NCBI GenBank assembly: GCA_021151485.1
Contig: JAGKXB010000008.1
Span: 1 to 64,000 of the forward strand
Reading direction: 5' to 3'
Source of the DNA: Oxalobacteraceae bacterium
GTDB taxonomy: Bacteria; Pseudomonadota; Gammaproteobacteria; Burkholderiales; Burkholderiaceae_D
Length of the DNA stretch: 64,000 nt
Shown here: piece after piece, positions 1 to 8,576 of the stretch
How positions within the stretch are numbered: the first letter of the stretch is position 1
Layout: the number at the start of each line of letters is the position of its first letter
Notes under the pieces: generated by a model
Seen by the model: only the letters and a program-made list of their open reading frames with translations
Database searches by the model: none
Told to the model about the DNA's origin: nothing
Position numbers and translations under genes: made by a program

Positions 1-174
1 ATTTTATTTTTAATACAAATAAATAAGATAAAAGGATAAATAATTAATAAGAAATTAATAAGAAATTAATAAAAATTCATCAATATTTCAATCCATATTG
101 AATACGAGTAGACGTAGGCCCTAGGGTATAAAAATCAGCAAATGAGCATTTGATACAGATCATTCTTCTGTTAA
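1..174. other. AT-rich leading intergenic region
   Basis: I see no supportable gene here. The stretch is strongly A+T rich and holds an imperfect tandem 11-mer (AATTAATAAGA type, about 42-75). Any promoter for lnt would lie here or beyond the window edge. In many proteobacteria a corC-type gene precedes lnt, but none is visible. Confidence 0.5.
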
Positions 175-258
175 GTAGGGTGTCAATAAGCGAAGCGCAT
201 TGCACCTTTATCGAAGGCCAACATACGGCGCAATGCGCTTCGCTTATTGACGCCCTAC
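175..258. repeat. Dispersed 84-bp palindromic repeat, copy 1
   Basis: Two 28-base arms (175-202 and 231-258) are inverted complements with a single mismatch, around a 28-base centre. The arms start with GTAGGG and contain the core TCAATAAGCGAAGCGCATTG. Related copies lie at 1782-1869, 5625-5708 and 37566-37648. Copies 1 and 3 have the same centre orientation, copies 2 and 4 the opposite. All copies are intergenic or at gene ends, like REP/BIME or MITE-type elements. It ends 16 bases before the lnt start. Confidence 0.9.
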
Positions 259-274
259 AAAATTTTTTACTTAT

Positions 275-1819
275 ATGAAACTCACCCAACCACTTCGCAT
301 TACAACAACTTTTCTTTTAGGCGCATTAGGTGCATTAGCCACACTAGGCTGGGCGCCTTTTGGCTGGTGGCCACTACCGCTGATTTGCTACGGCGTCTTG
401 TTTTATCTGCTTTGTCGCACGACTAAAACAATCGATGCGGCCTTGCTAGGATTAGCTTTTGGTCTGGGATTGCATCTCACCGGACACGGCTGGATGTACA
501 CCGCATTGCATAGCAAAACTGGCATGGCAATCGGCATGGCCGCTGCTAGCACGCTGTTTTATTTACTCTATCTGGCAACCTTCACCGCCCTGCCCTGTGC
601 GCTGTATACATATCTGACCAAACATCAAAACAGTACCGCCATCCGCATCTATCACGCCATCTTGCTGGCGGCGTTGTTGACCTTGGGTGAATGGGCGCGC
701 AGCCTGCTGTTTAATGGCTTCACCTCGCTATCGCTAGGCTACAGCTTGATTGACACCTGGCTGGCTGGATATGCACCTGTCGCTGGTTTGTATGGGGTGA
801 GTTTTATTGGATTTTTTCTTGCACATTGTTTGGCGTTATTGATTTCTGCAATAAATTCAATCCGTACTGCAATACGAATCAGCATGCTGATGCTCATCCT
901 GACGCTAACCGGCTGGATGCTGCAAAAAGTGGAATGGATACACGCGCTAGGGCGGCCATTGCACTATCGCCTGATTCAAACCAACGTCGCGCAGGCGCGT
1001 AAATTTGATCCTTTGTATGCCAAACAGCAGGCGCAACATGTGACTGATCTGATTACACAAGCGCCCGCTGATTTGATCGTCACACCTGAAACGGTATTCA
1101 CCACTTTTCTCAACGACCTGCCAGACGATGCGCTGCCCGTCCTACAACAATTCAGCCAACGTACGAATAGTCATGTGTTTTTAGGCATTGCGACTACGGC
1201 CGCCAATTCGCATGGTTACAACAGCATTGTGCAAATTGCACCGAATAATTCGCCTATGGCGCAATACAACAAAGTACGCCTGATGCCGTTTGGCGAATAC
1301 AGCCCGAAGGGATTTGGCTGGTTTACTGACTTGCTACATATTCCGCTGAAAGATATGAGTGCCGGGCAAGAAACGCAGCAACCATTTGTCATCCATAAAC
1401 ATGACACGACATGGCAAATTGGTAGCCTGATTTGCCATGAAGATGGATTAGGCAGCGAAGCCAGACATCGTGCTAAAACCGCCAATTTATTGCTCAATCC
1501 CAGCAACCTAGCCTGGTTTGAAGGCAGCCTGGCGATAGAGCAAGCACAACAAATTGTCCGCATGCGTGCGTTAGAAGTGGGGCGTCCGATTTTGAGAGTC
1601 GTCAATGCTGGCATCACGGCGCATATTGATGCACGTGGGAACGTGGTGCAACAGCTAGCGGCGGATCGAGAAAATAGCTTGAGTGGTCGTGTGCAGGCGA
1701 CTATTGGGGAGACGCCTTATACCTGGATGGGGGATGGTTTGGTGGTGGTAATGTGTTTGTTTTTGATATTTGCTCAATATCGTAGAGCGTCAATAAACGA
1801 AGCGCATGGCGCCGTATGA
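275..1819 (+). CDS. lnt: Apolipoprotein N-acyltransferase
   Basis: Lnt transfers the third acyl chain from phospholipid to the N-terminal cysteine of diacylated lipoproteins in the inner membrane. The 514-residue length is normal. The first ~215 residues contain a series of hydrophobic segments, followed by a periplasmic nitrilase (carbon-nitrogen hydrolase) domain from about 230 to 490 and a last membrane segment. The nitrilase triad is visible: Glu272 in TPETVF, Lys333 in YNKVRLMPFGEY and Cys387 in LICHED. The last 11 codons (RASINEAHGAV) and the stop lie inside palindromic repeat copy 2, so the native C-terminus has been replaced or extended by repeat sequence. The gene is monocistronic here. 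Confidence 0.95.
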   Translation: MKLTQPLRITTTFLLGALGALATLGWAPFGWWPLPLICYGVLFYLLCRTTKTIDAALLGLAFGLGLHLTGHGWMYTALHSKTGMAIGMAAASTLFYLLYLATFTALPCALYTYLTKHQNSTAIRIYHAILLAALLTLGEWARSLLFNGFTSLSLGYSLIDTWLAGYAPVAGLYGVSFIGFFLAHCLALLISAINSIRTAIRISMLMLILTLTGWMLQKVEWIHALGRPLHYRLIQTNVAQARKFDPLYAKQQAQHVTDLITQAPADLIVTPETVFTTFLNDLPDDALPVLQQFSQRTNSHVFLGIATTAANSHGYNSIVQIAPNNSPMAQYNKVRLMPFGEYSPKGFGWFTDLLHIPLKDMSAGQETQQPFVIHKHDTTWQIGSLICHEDGLGSEARHRAKTANLLLNPSNLAWFEGSLAIEQAQQIVRMRALEVGRPILRVVNAGITAHIDARGNVVQQLAADRENSLSGRVQATIGETPYTWMGDGLVVVMCLFLIFAQYRRASINEAHGAV

Positions 1820-1869
1820 TGGTCTTCGATAAAGGTGTAATGCGCTTCGCTTACTTATTGACGCCCTAC
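1782..1869. repeat. Dispersed palindromic repeat, copy 2 (overlaps lnt 3' end)
   Basis: This copy is more diverged than copy 1. It has the arm CGTCAATAAACGAAGCGCAT and a complementary arm ending in ATTGACGCCCTAC, and its centre is in the reverse orientation relative to copies 1 and 3. The first 38 bases are read as the end of lnt, including the TGA stop. Confidence 0.88.
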
Positions 1870-1956
1870 TTAGCAGGAAAACAACCAGCATCAAATAATT
1901 AACCAACAAATAACATTAGATTTACCACTTCCCCCACTTCCTTTATAGTTTGCTTA

Positions 1957-2050
1957 ATTCACATATTTTGTGAATAATTTTTGTTTATCATACACATAAA
2001 TTAGTTTGCGCAAACGCAATATGGCAGCTCAATTTTTCCAATATGCTGCC
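1957..2050. promoter_or_regulatory. Palindrome-rich leader of the Tad locus
   Basis: Three inverted repeats precede the first Tad gene. ATTCACA-5 nt-TGTGAAT (1957-1975) is a perfect 7-5-7 dyad of operator type. GTTTGCGCAAAC (2004-2015) is a perfect 12-base palindrome. GGCAGC...GCTGCC (2023-2050) could form a leader hairpin. No confident -35/-10 pair was found. A role in regulating pilus expression is inferred only from position. Confidence 0.4.
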
Positions 2051-2090
2051 TCATTGCATCAAATGACTTACAACCGTTTTTGGAGAAACC

Positions 2091-2408
2091 ATGTTTTTAT
2101 CAAGCAAGCAATCCACTAAACAATCCGCCAATTTCCAACGCGTATCTAAAAAAACGCTTGGTCAAGGCATGACGGAATACATCATCATCGTGGCATTGGT
2201 AGGTGTAGCAGCGATTGCGGTTTATCAATTCTTTGGCAAAACCATCCGTAGCCAAACTTCTGGTATTGCGAAAGAAATCGCCGGACAAACAGCGACTGAA
2301 GCTATCCAAAATGCACAAGATGCCGCAACGAACGCACAAACGGAAGGTGCGGCAACCAAAGGGCTGGATAGCTACAAAAACGACAATGCGCGTGGTACTG
2401 GCAACTAA
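2091..2408 (+). CDS. Flp-type prepilin-like protein (Tad pilus)
   Basis: This is a 105-residue protein whose N-terminal part carries the Flp prepilin signature GQGMTEY. That gives a cleavage Gly, Glu at +5 followed by Tyr, then about 20 hydrophobic residues (IIIVALVGVAAIAVYQFF). The leader before the Gly is long (25 residues) and basic. The C-terminal half is hydrophilic and rich in Ala, Thr, Gln and Asn, so the protein is larger than classical Flp1 (about 50-80 residues). A GGAGA Shine-Dalgarno lies just before the ATG. As first gene of the Tad cluster it is the best candidate for the major pilin. Maturation would need a TadV or PilD peptidase, neither of which is in this window. Confidence 0.8.
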   Translation: MFLSSKQSTKQSANFQRVSKKTLGQGMTEYIIIVALVGVAAIAVYQFFGKTIRSQTSGIAKEIAGQTATEAIQNAQDAATNAQTEGAATKGLDSYKNDNARGTGN

Positions 2409-2418
2409 TTAATCGAAT

Positions 2419-3861
2419 ATGCATGTGCGCATCGTCTGTCATAGGCCAAGGAAGAAGCAAACTGGCCAAGCCTTGATTTATGGCATTTTCGTTTTAACCG
2501 GCGGTTTGGCCGCTTTGTTTTTTCTGTTTAACACCGGCCAACTTTCCAGCGAAAAAGTCAAACTCGTCAACACCAGCGATGCTGTCGCGTACAGCGCTGG
2601 GGTGATGCATGCGCGTGCGTTGAATTTTGAGGCTTATACCAACCGCGCCATGATGGCCAACACCGTTGCTATTGCACAACTGGTTAGCCTTTCATCATGG
2701 AGCCAATATGTAAGCAATCTGGCGACGTTTGGGACCGTAGCGGCCAATCCTAAGTTCGCACTGTTTTATCCATCTTATTTGGCTGCGCTGGCATTTGGCG
2801 CTACGGATACCGCCATTAAATTGAATACGGAAACAGGCTCAGAGGAAAACAATCCAAGTGTCTTGAAATATACCGCGCAAGCATCCGATACCATCATCCG
2901 CGAAGTATTAATGAAAGCGCAGAAAACTGCTTATGACGAACTGAAACAAGCACGCCAAGACATCATGGATGAAGTCGCACAAGCCAATTACCGCAACGAT
3001 GGCAGCGTGATTGTGGAGTCGCTCGCATCCGACAACGACACCAACGACACCAACGACAAGGTGTTCGAAAACTTCGTCAAACGCTATAGCAATAACGATC
3101 GCACTCGCTTTGCTGAAGCAACCAAAACAGCGGCAAATAAGGATGGTTTTGTCTCTAAACGTAGCTGGTCAATGCCTGCTTTATGGTCAGATTGCCCAAC
3201 GGCTTTGCCACGTGTGGATTGGTTGGATCGACGCGGCGGCACTGAATTATTGGGCTTTGACGAATGGAAAGCCATGGATACCCTTTCGGAAAAACGTTGG
3301 GTACCAAAAGATAAGGAAGATTTATTGTGTCAAGGTATCACTGAAGTTTCGGCAGGCTGGGGTTCGCAATCCGCAGCCCAAAATAGTTCGACCGATCTTG
3401 ATCCAGAACATTACGATGCTTCACTCACAGTCAATCCGGCCTCCAGCATCTTGGCAACCGCACTATCCACAACATCATGGGATTACTCTGGCTTACCGAA
3501 TTTTTACGATTTATCTGAAGACGCACTCAAGCAAGCTGATCCGCGTCTGCAGTTTTCAGTACGACTAAGACGAGACACATCACAAACCATGACATCGGAA
3601 GGACGCTCCGCCATCCGCAACACAGAGCGTCTCAATGCCTATCAAGCTCAACCTGCTGGCGGGTCTGAGTTGGTCGCTGTTTCAACCTCAGAAGTGTATT
3701 TCCAGCGTGAAGGCGATGCGCAGAATAATGTTTACGGGCAAACCTTGGGCAAAGGGCGTGAAATCGGCAGCCTGTTCAATCCATATTGGCAGGTGCGCCT
3801 GATTCAATCCGATGCCAGCATCAAAAAAGGACAGAGTTTGCAGGGAGTCAATCCACCATGA
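2419..3861 (+). CDS. TadG-like minor pilin / Tad domain protein
   Basis: The 480-residue protein has a basic N-terminus followed by GQALIYGIFVLTGGLAALFFLF. This hydrophobic segment begins right after a Gly-Gln, as in the N-terminal Tad domain of TadG/TadE-like proteins. The remaining ~440 residues are hydrophilic and presumably periplasmic or surface-exposed. Residues after the membrane segment (SEKVKLVNTSDAVAYSAG) match the usual Tad-domain continuation, in which the protein is anchored and the passenger exported. There is no obvious Shine-Dalgarno, and the start is only 10 bases after the pilin stop, so translational coupling is likely. The stop overlaps the next start (ATGA). I cannot assign a function to the large C-terminal part. 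Confidence 0.7.
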   Translation: MHVRIVCHRPRKKQTGQALIYGIFVLTGGLAALFFLFNTGQLSSEKVKLVNTSDAVAYSAGVMHARALNFEAYTNRAMMANTVAIAQLVSLSSWSQYVSNLATFGTVAANPKFALFYPSYLAALAFGATDTAIKLNTETGSEENNPSVLKYTAQASDTIIREVLMKAQKTAYDELKQARQDIMDEVAQANYRNDGSVIVESLASDNDTNDTNDKVFENFVKRYSNNDRTRFAEATKTAANKDGFVSKRSWSMPALWSDCPTALPRVDWLDRRGGTELLGFDEWKAMDTLSEKRWVPKDKEDLLCQGITEVSAGWGSQSAAQNSSTDLDPEHYDASLTVNPASSILATALSTTSWDYSGLPNFYDLSEDALKQADPRLQFSVRLRRDTSQTMTSEGRSAIRNTERLNAYQAQPAGGSELVAVSTSEVYFQREGDAQNNVYGQTLGKGREIGSLFNPYWQVRLIQSDASIKKGQSLQGVNPP

Positions 3862-4661
3862 GGCAACAAATAAGACAACCATGCAAAGGCCAGGCGCTGA
3901 CCGAATTTTTGGTACTAGCACTGGCGCTGGTTCCACTTTTTTTGCTGATTCCACTCATCGCGAAATATCAGGACATCAGCCACGCCAACCAGATTGCCAG
4001 CCGCTACGTCGCGTTTGAAGCCGTCACACGCAATCCGAGCACGATCAATAACTGGAAACCAGAAAGCCAGCTGGCTGACGAAGTGCGCCGTCGCTTCTTC
4101 ACCAATACCGATGCCGCCATCAAAAGCAAAGACGCAGCAGATAATTCTGCAACACAACAAAACTTGTTTTGGCGTAATTACAAGAGCGAAGCACTCATCA
4201 ACAACGTGAATAACGACGTCACACTTAGCTTCGGTTTTGAACAAAACGCCAATCAAAATAACGCCTTTAACACCGCTTCAGATGGCAATCCTTTTTTACT
4301 CAACAATCAATTCAATCTAACTGCCAATGGTATCTACACCGCCAACATAACGACGAAATTGGCTAATTTGCCGACTGGGCTGACATCTTATCAACCGTTC
4401 GATCAAATCAATCTTTCCATGCGCCGCAGCACCAGCATCGTCATCGACCCATGGCAAGCACGTAATCCGCAACAGGTGGAAGACAATATCAGCAATAGCG
4501 CCATTGTGTTCCCGGTCAATCGTTTATCTAGCATCAGCCCACTCGTAGATGGCGTGGTGAATGTGATCGATTTGCCAGGCAATCTGAGTGGCCCCAAGCT
4601 GGGCAAACTCGAATTCTGGCGTGATGTCGTACCACAAGATCGATTGAAAAAGGCGGAATGA
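3858..4661 (+). CDS. TadE-like minor pilin
   Basis: The start is placed at the ATG that overlaps the previous stop (ATGA), giving 267 residues. An upstream in-frame extension is possible but would lie inside the preceding gene. The N-terminus reads KGQALTEFLVLALALVPLFL. It is a class III prepilin-like signal with Gly before the cleavage site and Glu at +5, followed by a hydrophobic helix, typical of TadE/TadF pseudopilins. The rest is a soluble domain of unknown fold rich in Asn. It sits in an overlapping run of Tad genes and overlaps the next gene by 4 bases. Confidence 0.7.
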   Translation: MRQQIRQPCKGQALTEFLVLALALVPLFLLIPLIAKYQDISHANQIASRYVAFEAVTRNPSTINNWKPESQLADEVRRRFFTNTDAAIKSKDAADNSATQQNLFWRNYKSEALINNVNNDVTLSFGFEQNANQNNAFNTASDGNPFLLNNQFNLTANGIYTANITTKLANLPTGLTSYQPFDQINLSMRRSTSIVIDPWQARNPQQVEDNISNSAIVFPVNRLSSISPLVDGVVNVIDLPGNLSGPKLGKLEFWRDVVPQDRLKKAE

Positions 4662-5395
4662 TCATGCGATATCGCCCTATTCTAATGATGTTGGCTGTGT
4701 GTTGCGGCTTGACCACCCAACTCGCCTGGTCAGAAAACTGGCCCACCATTGCACTACCAAAAAACGTACGCCCATTTGACGTCGGCCCACAACTCAGCAT
4801 CCATGGTTTGCCCATGCGCATGCAAGGCTTTGTGTCCACCGCACAACCAGCGCAATTATTGGCGTGGTTTCGCGACAGCCTAGGCCAACCATTAGTCGAA
4901 AACACCTTGGGCAATCAACACATCATCGGCAAAGCGCAGGGCGAACATTACTTAAGCGTACAAATCGAAGCCGCTGGCACCGGCTCACGCGGCATCGCTG
5001 CTGTCACGCACCTCAAAGCCGGTTATGACAATCACGCAGACACCCAAGCCGAGACAGAACGCTGGCTAAGACGCCTGCCATCCGGTTCACACCTGCTCAG
5101 CCAGATGACCACGCAAGACGGCAACAAACAATCGCGCTATTTGGTGATGATCAATAACCATCCTGCCAATTTGAATAGGGAGAGACTGAAAAGCTTGATG
5201 GCGGAAGATGGTTTTTTGTTGGAGCGCGAAAGCAATCCCGATAAGCAAACTACGGCTAAAAACACATCCACATTGCTGTTTTTCAAAGGCAAGGGCAAGG
5301 AAGCGATTGCCACCATCAATCAGGATGATCAAGGTCGTACGACAACTGTTTTAAATACGATTAATACGATTAGCGCTATGGAGCGTTCTCGATGA
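4658..5395 (+). CDS. Secreted protein of Tad locus, function unknown
   Basis: The protein has 245 residues and an N-terminal signal peptide (hydrophobic stretch MMLAVCCGLTTQLAW, likely cut after the Ala-Trp-Ser region). No domain is recognised. The mature part looks like a globular periplasmic protein with a Lys/Gly-rich C-terminal region (FFKGKGKEA). It overlaps the TadE-like gene upstream and the small prepilin downstream by ATGA junctions, so it belongs to the same transcript. A role in pilus assembly is inferred only from this position. Confidence 0.6.
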   Translation: MIMRYRPILMMLAVCCGLTTQLAWSENWPTIALPKNVRPFDVGPQLSIHGLPMRMQGFVSTAQPAQLLAWFRDSLGQPLVENTLGNQHIIGKAQGEHYLSVQIEAAGTGSRGIAAVTHLKAGYDNHADTQAETERWLRRLPSGSHLLSQMTTQDGNKQSRYLVMINNHPANLNRERLKSLMAEDGFLLERESNPDKQTTAKNTSTLLFFKGKGKEAIATINQDDQGRTTTVLNTINTISAMERSR

Positions 5396-5568
5396 AGCAC
5401 AACAATCAAAGCGGTCAATCCTCAATGGAATACGCCGTCATCTGCGGCGTGTTCGCCTTTGTTTTTGGCGTGGGGATGCTGGATGACAACAGTGTTTTGC
5501 AAGAGTTATTAAGCGGATTTCAAACGGCTTATCAAAAAATTAGTTATGCGATTTCGCTGCCCAACTAA
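5392..5568 (+). CDS. Small Flp-type pseudopilin, 58 residues
   Basis: This short reading frame starts at an ATG overlapping the stop of the previous gene (ATGA). It encodes a 9-residue leader ending in Gln-Ser-Gly, then QSSMEY and a hydrophobic stretch (AVICGVFAFVFGVGML). The motif G-QSSM-EY matches the Flp signature: cleavage Gly, four residues, Glu-Tyr. The mature product would be about 50 residues, the usual Flp pilin size. It may therefore be a second pilin or the true structural Flp subunit. It ends 56 bases before repeat copy 3. Confidence 0.72.
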   Translation: MKHNNQSGQSSMEYAVICGVFAFVFGVGMLDDNSVLQELLSGFQTAYQKISYAISLPN

Positions 5569-5624
5569 AGCACTCTGGAATGACGGTAATAAGAGATGTA
5601 GGAACGAGTACATTTTCCTGCTAA

Positions 5625-5708
5625 GTAGGGTGTCAATAAGCGCAGCGCATTGCACCTTGATCGAAGACCACCATACGGCGCAATGCGCTGCGCTTATTGA
5701 CGCCCTAC
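5625..5708. repeat. Dispersed palindromic repeat, copy 3
   Basis: This copy is nearly identical to copy 1, with arms 5625-5652 and 5681-5708 and the same centre orientation. The arm core is TCAATAAGCGCAGCGCATTG, with paired compensatory changes in both arms relative to copy 1 (GAAGC/GCTTC becomes GCAGC/GCTGC). The pairing is preserved, which suggests selection or gene conversion on the folded form. It lies between the small pseudopilin and cpaB. Confidence 0.9.
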
Positions 5709-5734
5709 AAGGTCAGATAAACATTTTTTAGACT

Positions 5735-5760
5735 CGTTCCCATACTCCTGCGTGGGAACG
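5735..5760. repeat. Short hairpin between Tad sub-operons
   Basis: CGTTCCCAT and GTGGGAACG can pair around a short loop and are followed by AAAACG rather than a T-run, so this is not a convincing intrinsic terminator on the plus strand. A similar CTCGTTCCCATGAGAACGA sequence occurs near 24080. It probably belongs to a small dispersed hairpin family. Confidence 0.5.
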
Positions 5761-5813
5761 AAAACGATAAAAACATCAGTAATTAACTGGATCAACACAA
5801 CATGATGGAATGA

Positions 5814-6761
5814 ATGATGCCCCTAGCTGCCATAAAAAAAATCAAATTCAACAAGACCTGGGCCGTGCTCGCCATCGCTTTAAGCATGGGAGTATTAGCA
5901 GCCCTAGCTGCGCGTAGTTATCTTTCCACCCAAATGGAAGCCATTCAGATACGAGCAAAAGGTCAGCAAATTAATTTGATCGTTGCCAAGCGTGACTTGA
6001 AAAAAGGCGAAAAAGTCTCAAACGACAATGTCGCTGTGCGTCCCGTCCCAGCGGATTATGCGCATTCGATCGCCATCAACCCTAATGATTTTGAACGCTT
6101 AAACGGTCGTGTCATGGCTTATCCAGTGAAATCTGGTGAGCTTATTCTTTGGGGCTTACTTGAAAGCAAAAAAGCGCCGAGCTTTTCCACCAATGTCGCG
6201 GCAGGCTATCGCGCCATCACGGTGCCGGTGGATGAAATCAACTCCATTTCCGGCATGCTAGAACCCGGTGACAAAATCGATTTGATGGTCAGCATGGATA
6301 GGAAGGGCAAGAAAATCACCTTTTCCCTGCTACAAAACGTGCAAGTCATGGCCACTGGCCAGCGTTCTATCGACGATCCCAAAAACGGCGAGCGACGTCA
6401 ATATTCCACCGTCACGCTCAACACCACGCCAGAGCAAGCCCACAACATCATCGTGGCACGTGACGTCGGCAAAATCACCGCCCTGCTGCGCAATCCACAA
6501 GACAAGCAAACCGCCAACAATAACAGCACGGATGTCGCCAACTTGCTAGGCGTCAAAACAGATGGCCAAACGCTGACGTTAGATAGTGACAAACAAGTCC
6601 CGGTTCTATATGGCGGCCGAGGCAGCAAATTGCCACCAGAAGGCTTAAACATGGGGCAAGCAAGTGCACCTTATGCGACGAACAATACCGGTGAATCCAA
6701 CCAAGTGCCCATCATGAACGATGCACGCGGTGCGGCGCATAGCAATCCCATATCAAACTGA
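5814..6761 (+). CDS. cpaB: Flp pilus assembly protein CpaB/RcpC
   Basis: The 315-residue protein has one N-terminal membrane segment (about residues 16-34). An SAF-type domain (about 52-120, INLIVAKRDLKKGEKVSNDNV) follows, and then the CpaB/RcpC C-terminal domain (YRAITVPVDEINSISGMLEPGDKIDLMVS). CpaB is a periplasmic component thought to work with the secretin in Tad pilus export. Two adjacent ATGs (5814 and 5817) are possible starts, and the Shine-Dalgarno is weak. The secretin gene follows after 9 bases, so these genes and the ones downstream form a second Tad sub-operon after the repeat. Confidence 0.88.
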   Translation: MMPLAAIKKIKFNKTWAVLAIALSMGVLAALAARSYLSTQMEAIQIRAKGQQINLIVAKRDLKKGEKVSNDNVAVRPVPADYAHSIAINPNDFERLNGRVMAYPVKSGELILWGLLESKKAPSFSTNVAAGYRAITVPVDEINSISGMLEPGDKIDLMVSMDRKGKKITFSLLQNVQVMATGQRSIDDPKNGERRQYSTVTLNTTPEQAHNIIVARDVGKITALLRNPQDKQTANNNSTDVANLLGVKTDGQTLTLDSDKQVPVLYGGRGSKLPPEGLNMGQASAPYATNNTGESNQVPIMNDARGAAHSNPISN

Positions 6762-6770
6762 GGAAATCCC

Positions 6771-8567
6771 ATGATGGCAAACATCACAAAGCTGCTCAGC
6801 CCAATCGGCTTGGTACTCATTTGCACCAACCTGCATAGCGCCGCCAACGAAGACAACAACGATCAAAAACCGGCACAAAACGGCTATGCAGAAATCCTGC
6901 GGCCCAAAGCAAAAGCGAAAATCAAAAACACGGGCACGTTGCAAAACCAACCGTATCAACCGATTAAGAAACAAGATGAAGCTGAACAAATTCCAGAAAT
7001 CGACATGTTTATCGGCGAATCACGCGTCTTCCCAGCACCAGGCGTAGGACGCATCGCCGTCGGCAATGGCCAAATCATGACTGCCGCCGCACTGGATAAC
7101 AAAGAAATCATCCTATTCGCCAATGCCGCCGGTACATCATCCTTGTTCATCTGGAATGAAGATGGCCGTTATCAACGCGTCAAAATCAACATCGTGCCAG
7201 GCGACACCAGCCGTTTTGCCAGAGAAATTACTTCTTTTCTCGCCACGATTCCGAATGCCAAATCCTCCATCATTGGCGACAAAGTGATCGTAGAAGGTGA
7301 CAATTTGAGCGACATCGATATTGCCAAAATCGATGAATTGACAAAACGCTACCCACAAATCGTCAATTTCACTAACCGTGTGGGTTGGGAAAAAATGATC
7401 CTCATGGATGTGAAAGTCGTTGAGCTACCCATCAATGGCTTACGTGAAATGGGTCTGAAATGGAATACAACGGGAGGCGCTGCAATCGGCGGCATATGGA
7501 GCCCAATCCGCCGTGGCAATCAAGATGGTTTACAAGTCACCACACAAAGCACACCCGTCACCAATGCCGATGGCAGCACAACCAGCATCCCACTTTCATC
7601 TAGCCTCAGTGTGCTTTCTGCTATCAATATGGGGTTGAATGCGCAGCTAAATTTATTGGCACAAGAAGGTAAAGCCAGCATCCTGGCAGAACCACAACTG
7701 TCTGCCAGAAATGGGGCCAAAGCGACTTTTCTGGCAGGTGGAGAATATCCCTACACCGTTTCTACCCTAAATGGCCCAACCGTCCTCTTTAAACCCTACG
7801 GCATCAAACTCGATATCGTGCCGAAAGTGGATAAGAATGGCGTAATCCGCGCCACCATCGACAGCGAAGTCAGCACCATTGACAGTTCGATTTCTACCAC
7901 CGCCGGCCCGGCTTTATCGACCCGTAAAACCAATACCGAATTTAATGTCAAAAGCGGTGAAACTCTCGTTTTAGCGGGATTGCTATCACGCAAAACCAGT
8001 TTCAACATCGATAAGCTGCCTTTCTTCAGTGATCTTCCTATCCTCGGGCCCTTGTTTCGCTCGCAACGTTTCCAAAATGACGAAACCGAGCTGGTGGTGT
8101 TTGTCACACCCACAGTGGTCGATAGCCGCTCGCCTGGATTGAATGATCGGGTAGAACGTGCGACGCAACGTTTGCAAGAGGATTGGGGGAAGCAGCCTTA
8201 TTTGAATTTACCGAATCAACCTGTTGTACCTGCACCAGCATTGCCAACAACGTTCCCAGAAGCATCGGCATCGTTACCAGCATCAACATCCATTACTCCT
8301 GCTGTGATGACGCCAAGCAATTCGACCATTAATCCGCCCAGCAACCAAGCAATCGTCAGCAAAAAAGCCATGCGCGTTCAAACAGCCGGCTTAGCCATAC
8401 GCGCCGAACCGAACCTGAAAAGCACCATCCTGACAAGACTGGAACGCGGTGACATTGTCTATTTGACCAACATCGAAGCCAAAAAAGCCGACGCCATCAC
8501 CTGGTTCCACATCGCCATGGGCGATGGGCAAGGCTGGATTGCCAGTCAGTGGCTGAAACCGTATTAG
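6771..8567 (+). CDS. cpaC: Tad pilus secretin CpaC/RcpA with C-terminal SH3 domain
   Basis: This is the 598-residue outer-membrane secretin of the Tad system. After a signal peptide comes the pilus-assembly N-terminal domain (about 80-150, GESRVFPAPGVGRIAVGN), then a BON-like stretch. The secretin core follows (about 210-460, including ILMDVKVVELPINGLREMGLKW and VPKVDKNGVIRATIDSEVS). The unusual part is the C-terminus. A Pro/Ser/Thr linker leads to a bacterial SH3-like domain at residues 534-598 (GLAIRAEPNLKSTILTRLERGD ... GWIASQWL). Such domains bind peptide or peptidoglycan and are not a standard part of CpaC. GAGGAAAT provides a good Shine-Dalgarno. Confidence 0.9.
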   Translation: MMANITKLLSPIGLVLICTNLHSAANEDNNDQKPAQNGYAEILRPKAKAKIKNTGTLQNQPYQPIKKQDEAEQIPEIDMFIGESRVFPAPGVGRIAVGNGQIMTAAALDNKEIILFANAAGTSSLFIWNEDGRYQRVKINIVPGDTSRFAREITSFLATIPNAKSSIIGDKVIVEGDNLSDIDIAKIDELTKRYPQIVNFTNRVGWEKMILMDVKVVELPINGLREMGLKWNTTGGAAIGGIWSPIRRGNQDGLQVTTQSTPVTNADGSTTSIPLSSSLSVLSAINMGLNAQLNLLAQEGKASILAEPQLSARNGAKATFLAGGEYPYTVSTLNGPTVLFKPYGIKLDIVPKVDKNGVIRATIDSEVSTIDSSISTTAGPALSTRKTNTEFNVKSGETLVLAGLLSRKTSFNIDKLPFFSDLPILGPLFRSQRFQNDETELVVFVTPTVVDSRSPGLNDRVERATQRLQEDWGKQPYLNLPNQPVVPAPALPTTFPEASASLPASTSITPAVMTPSNSTINPPSNQAIVSKKAMRVQTAGLAIRAEPNLKSTILTRLERGDIVYLTNIEAKKADAITWFHIAMGDGQGWIASQWLKPY

Positions 8568-8576
8568 GAAAACACC

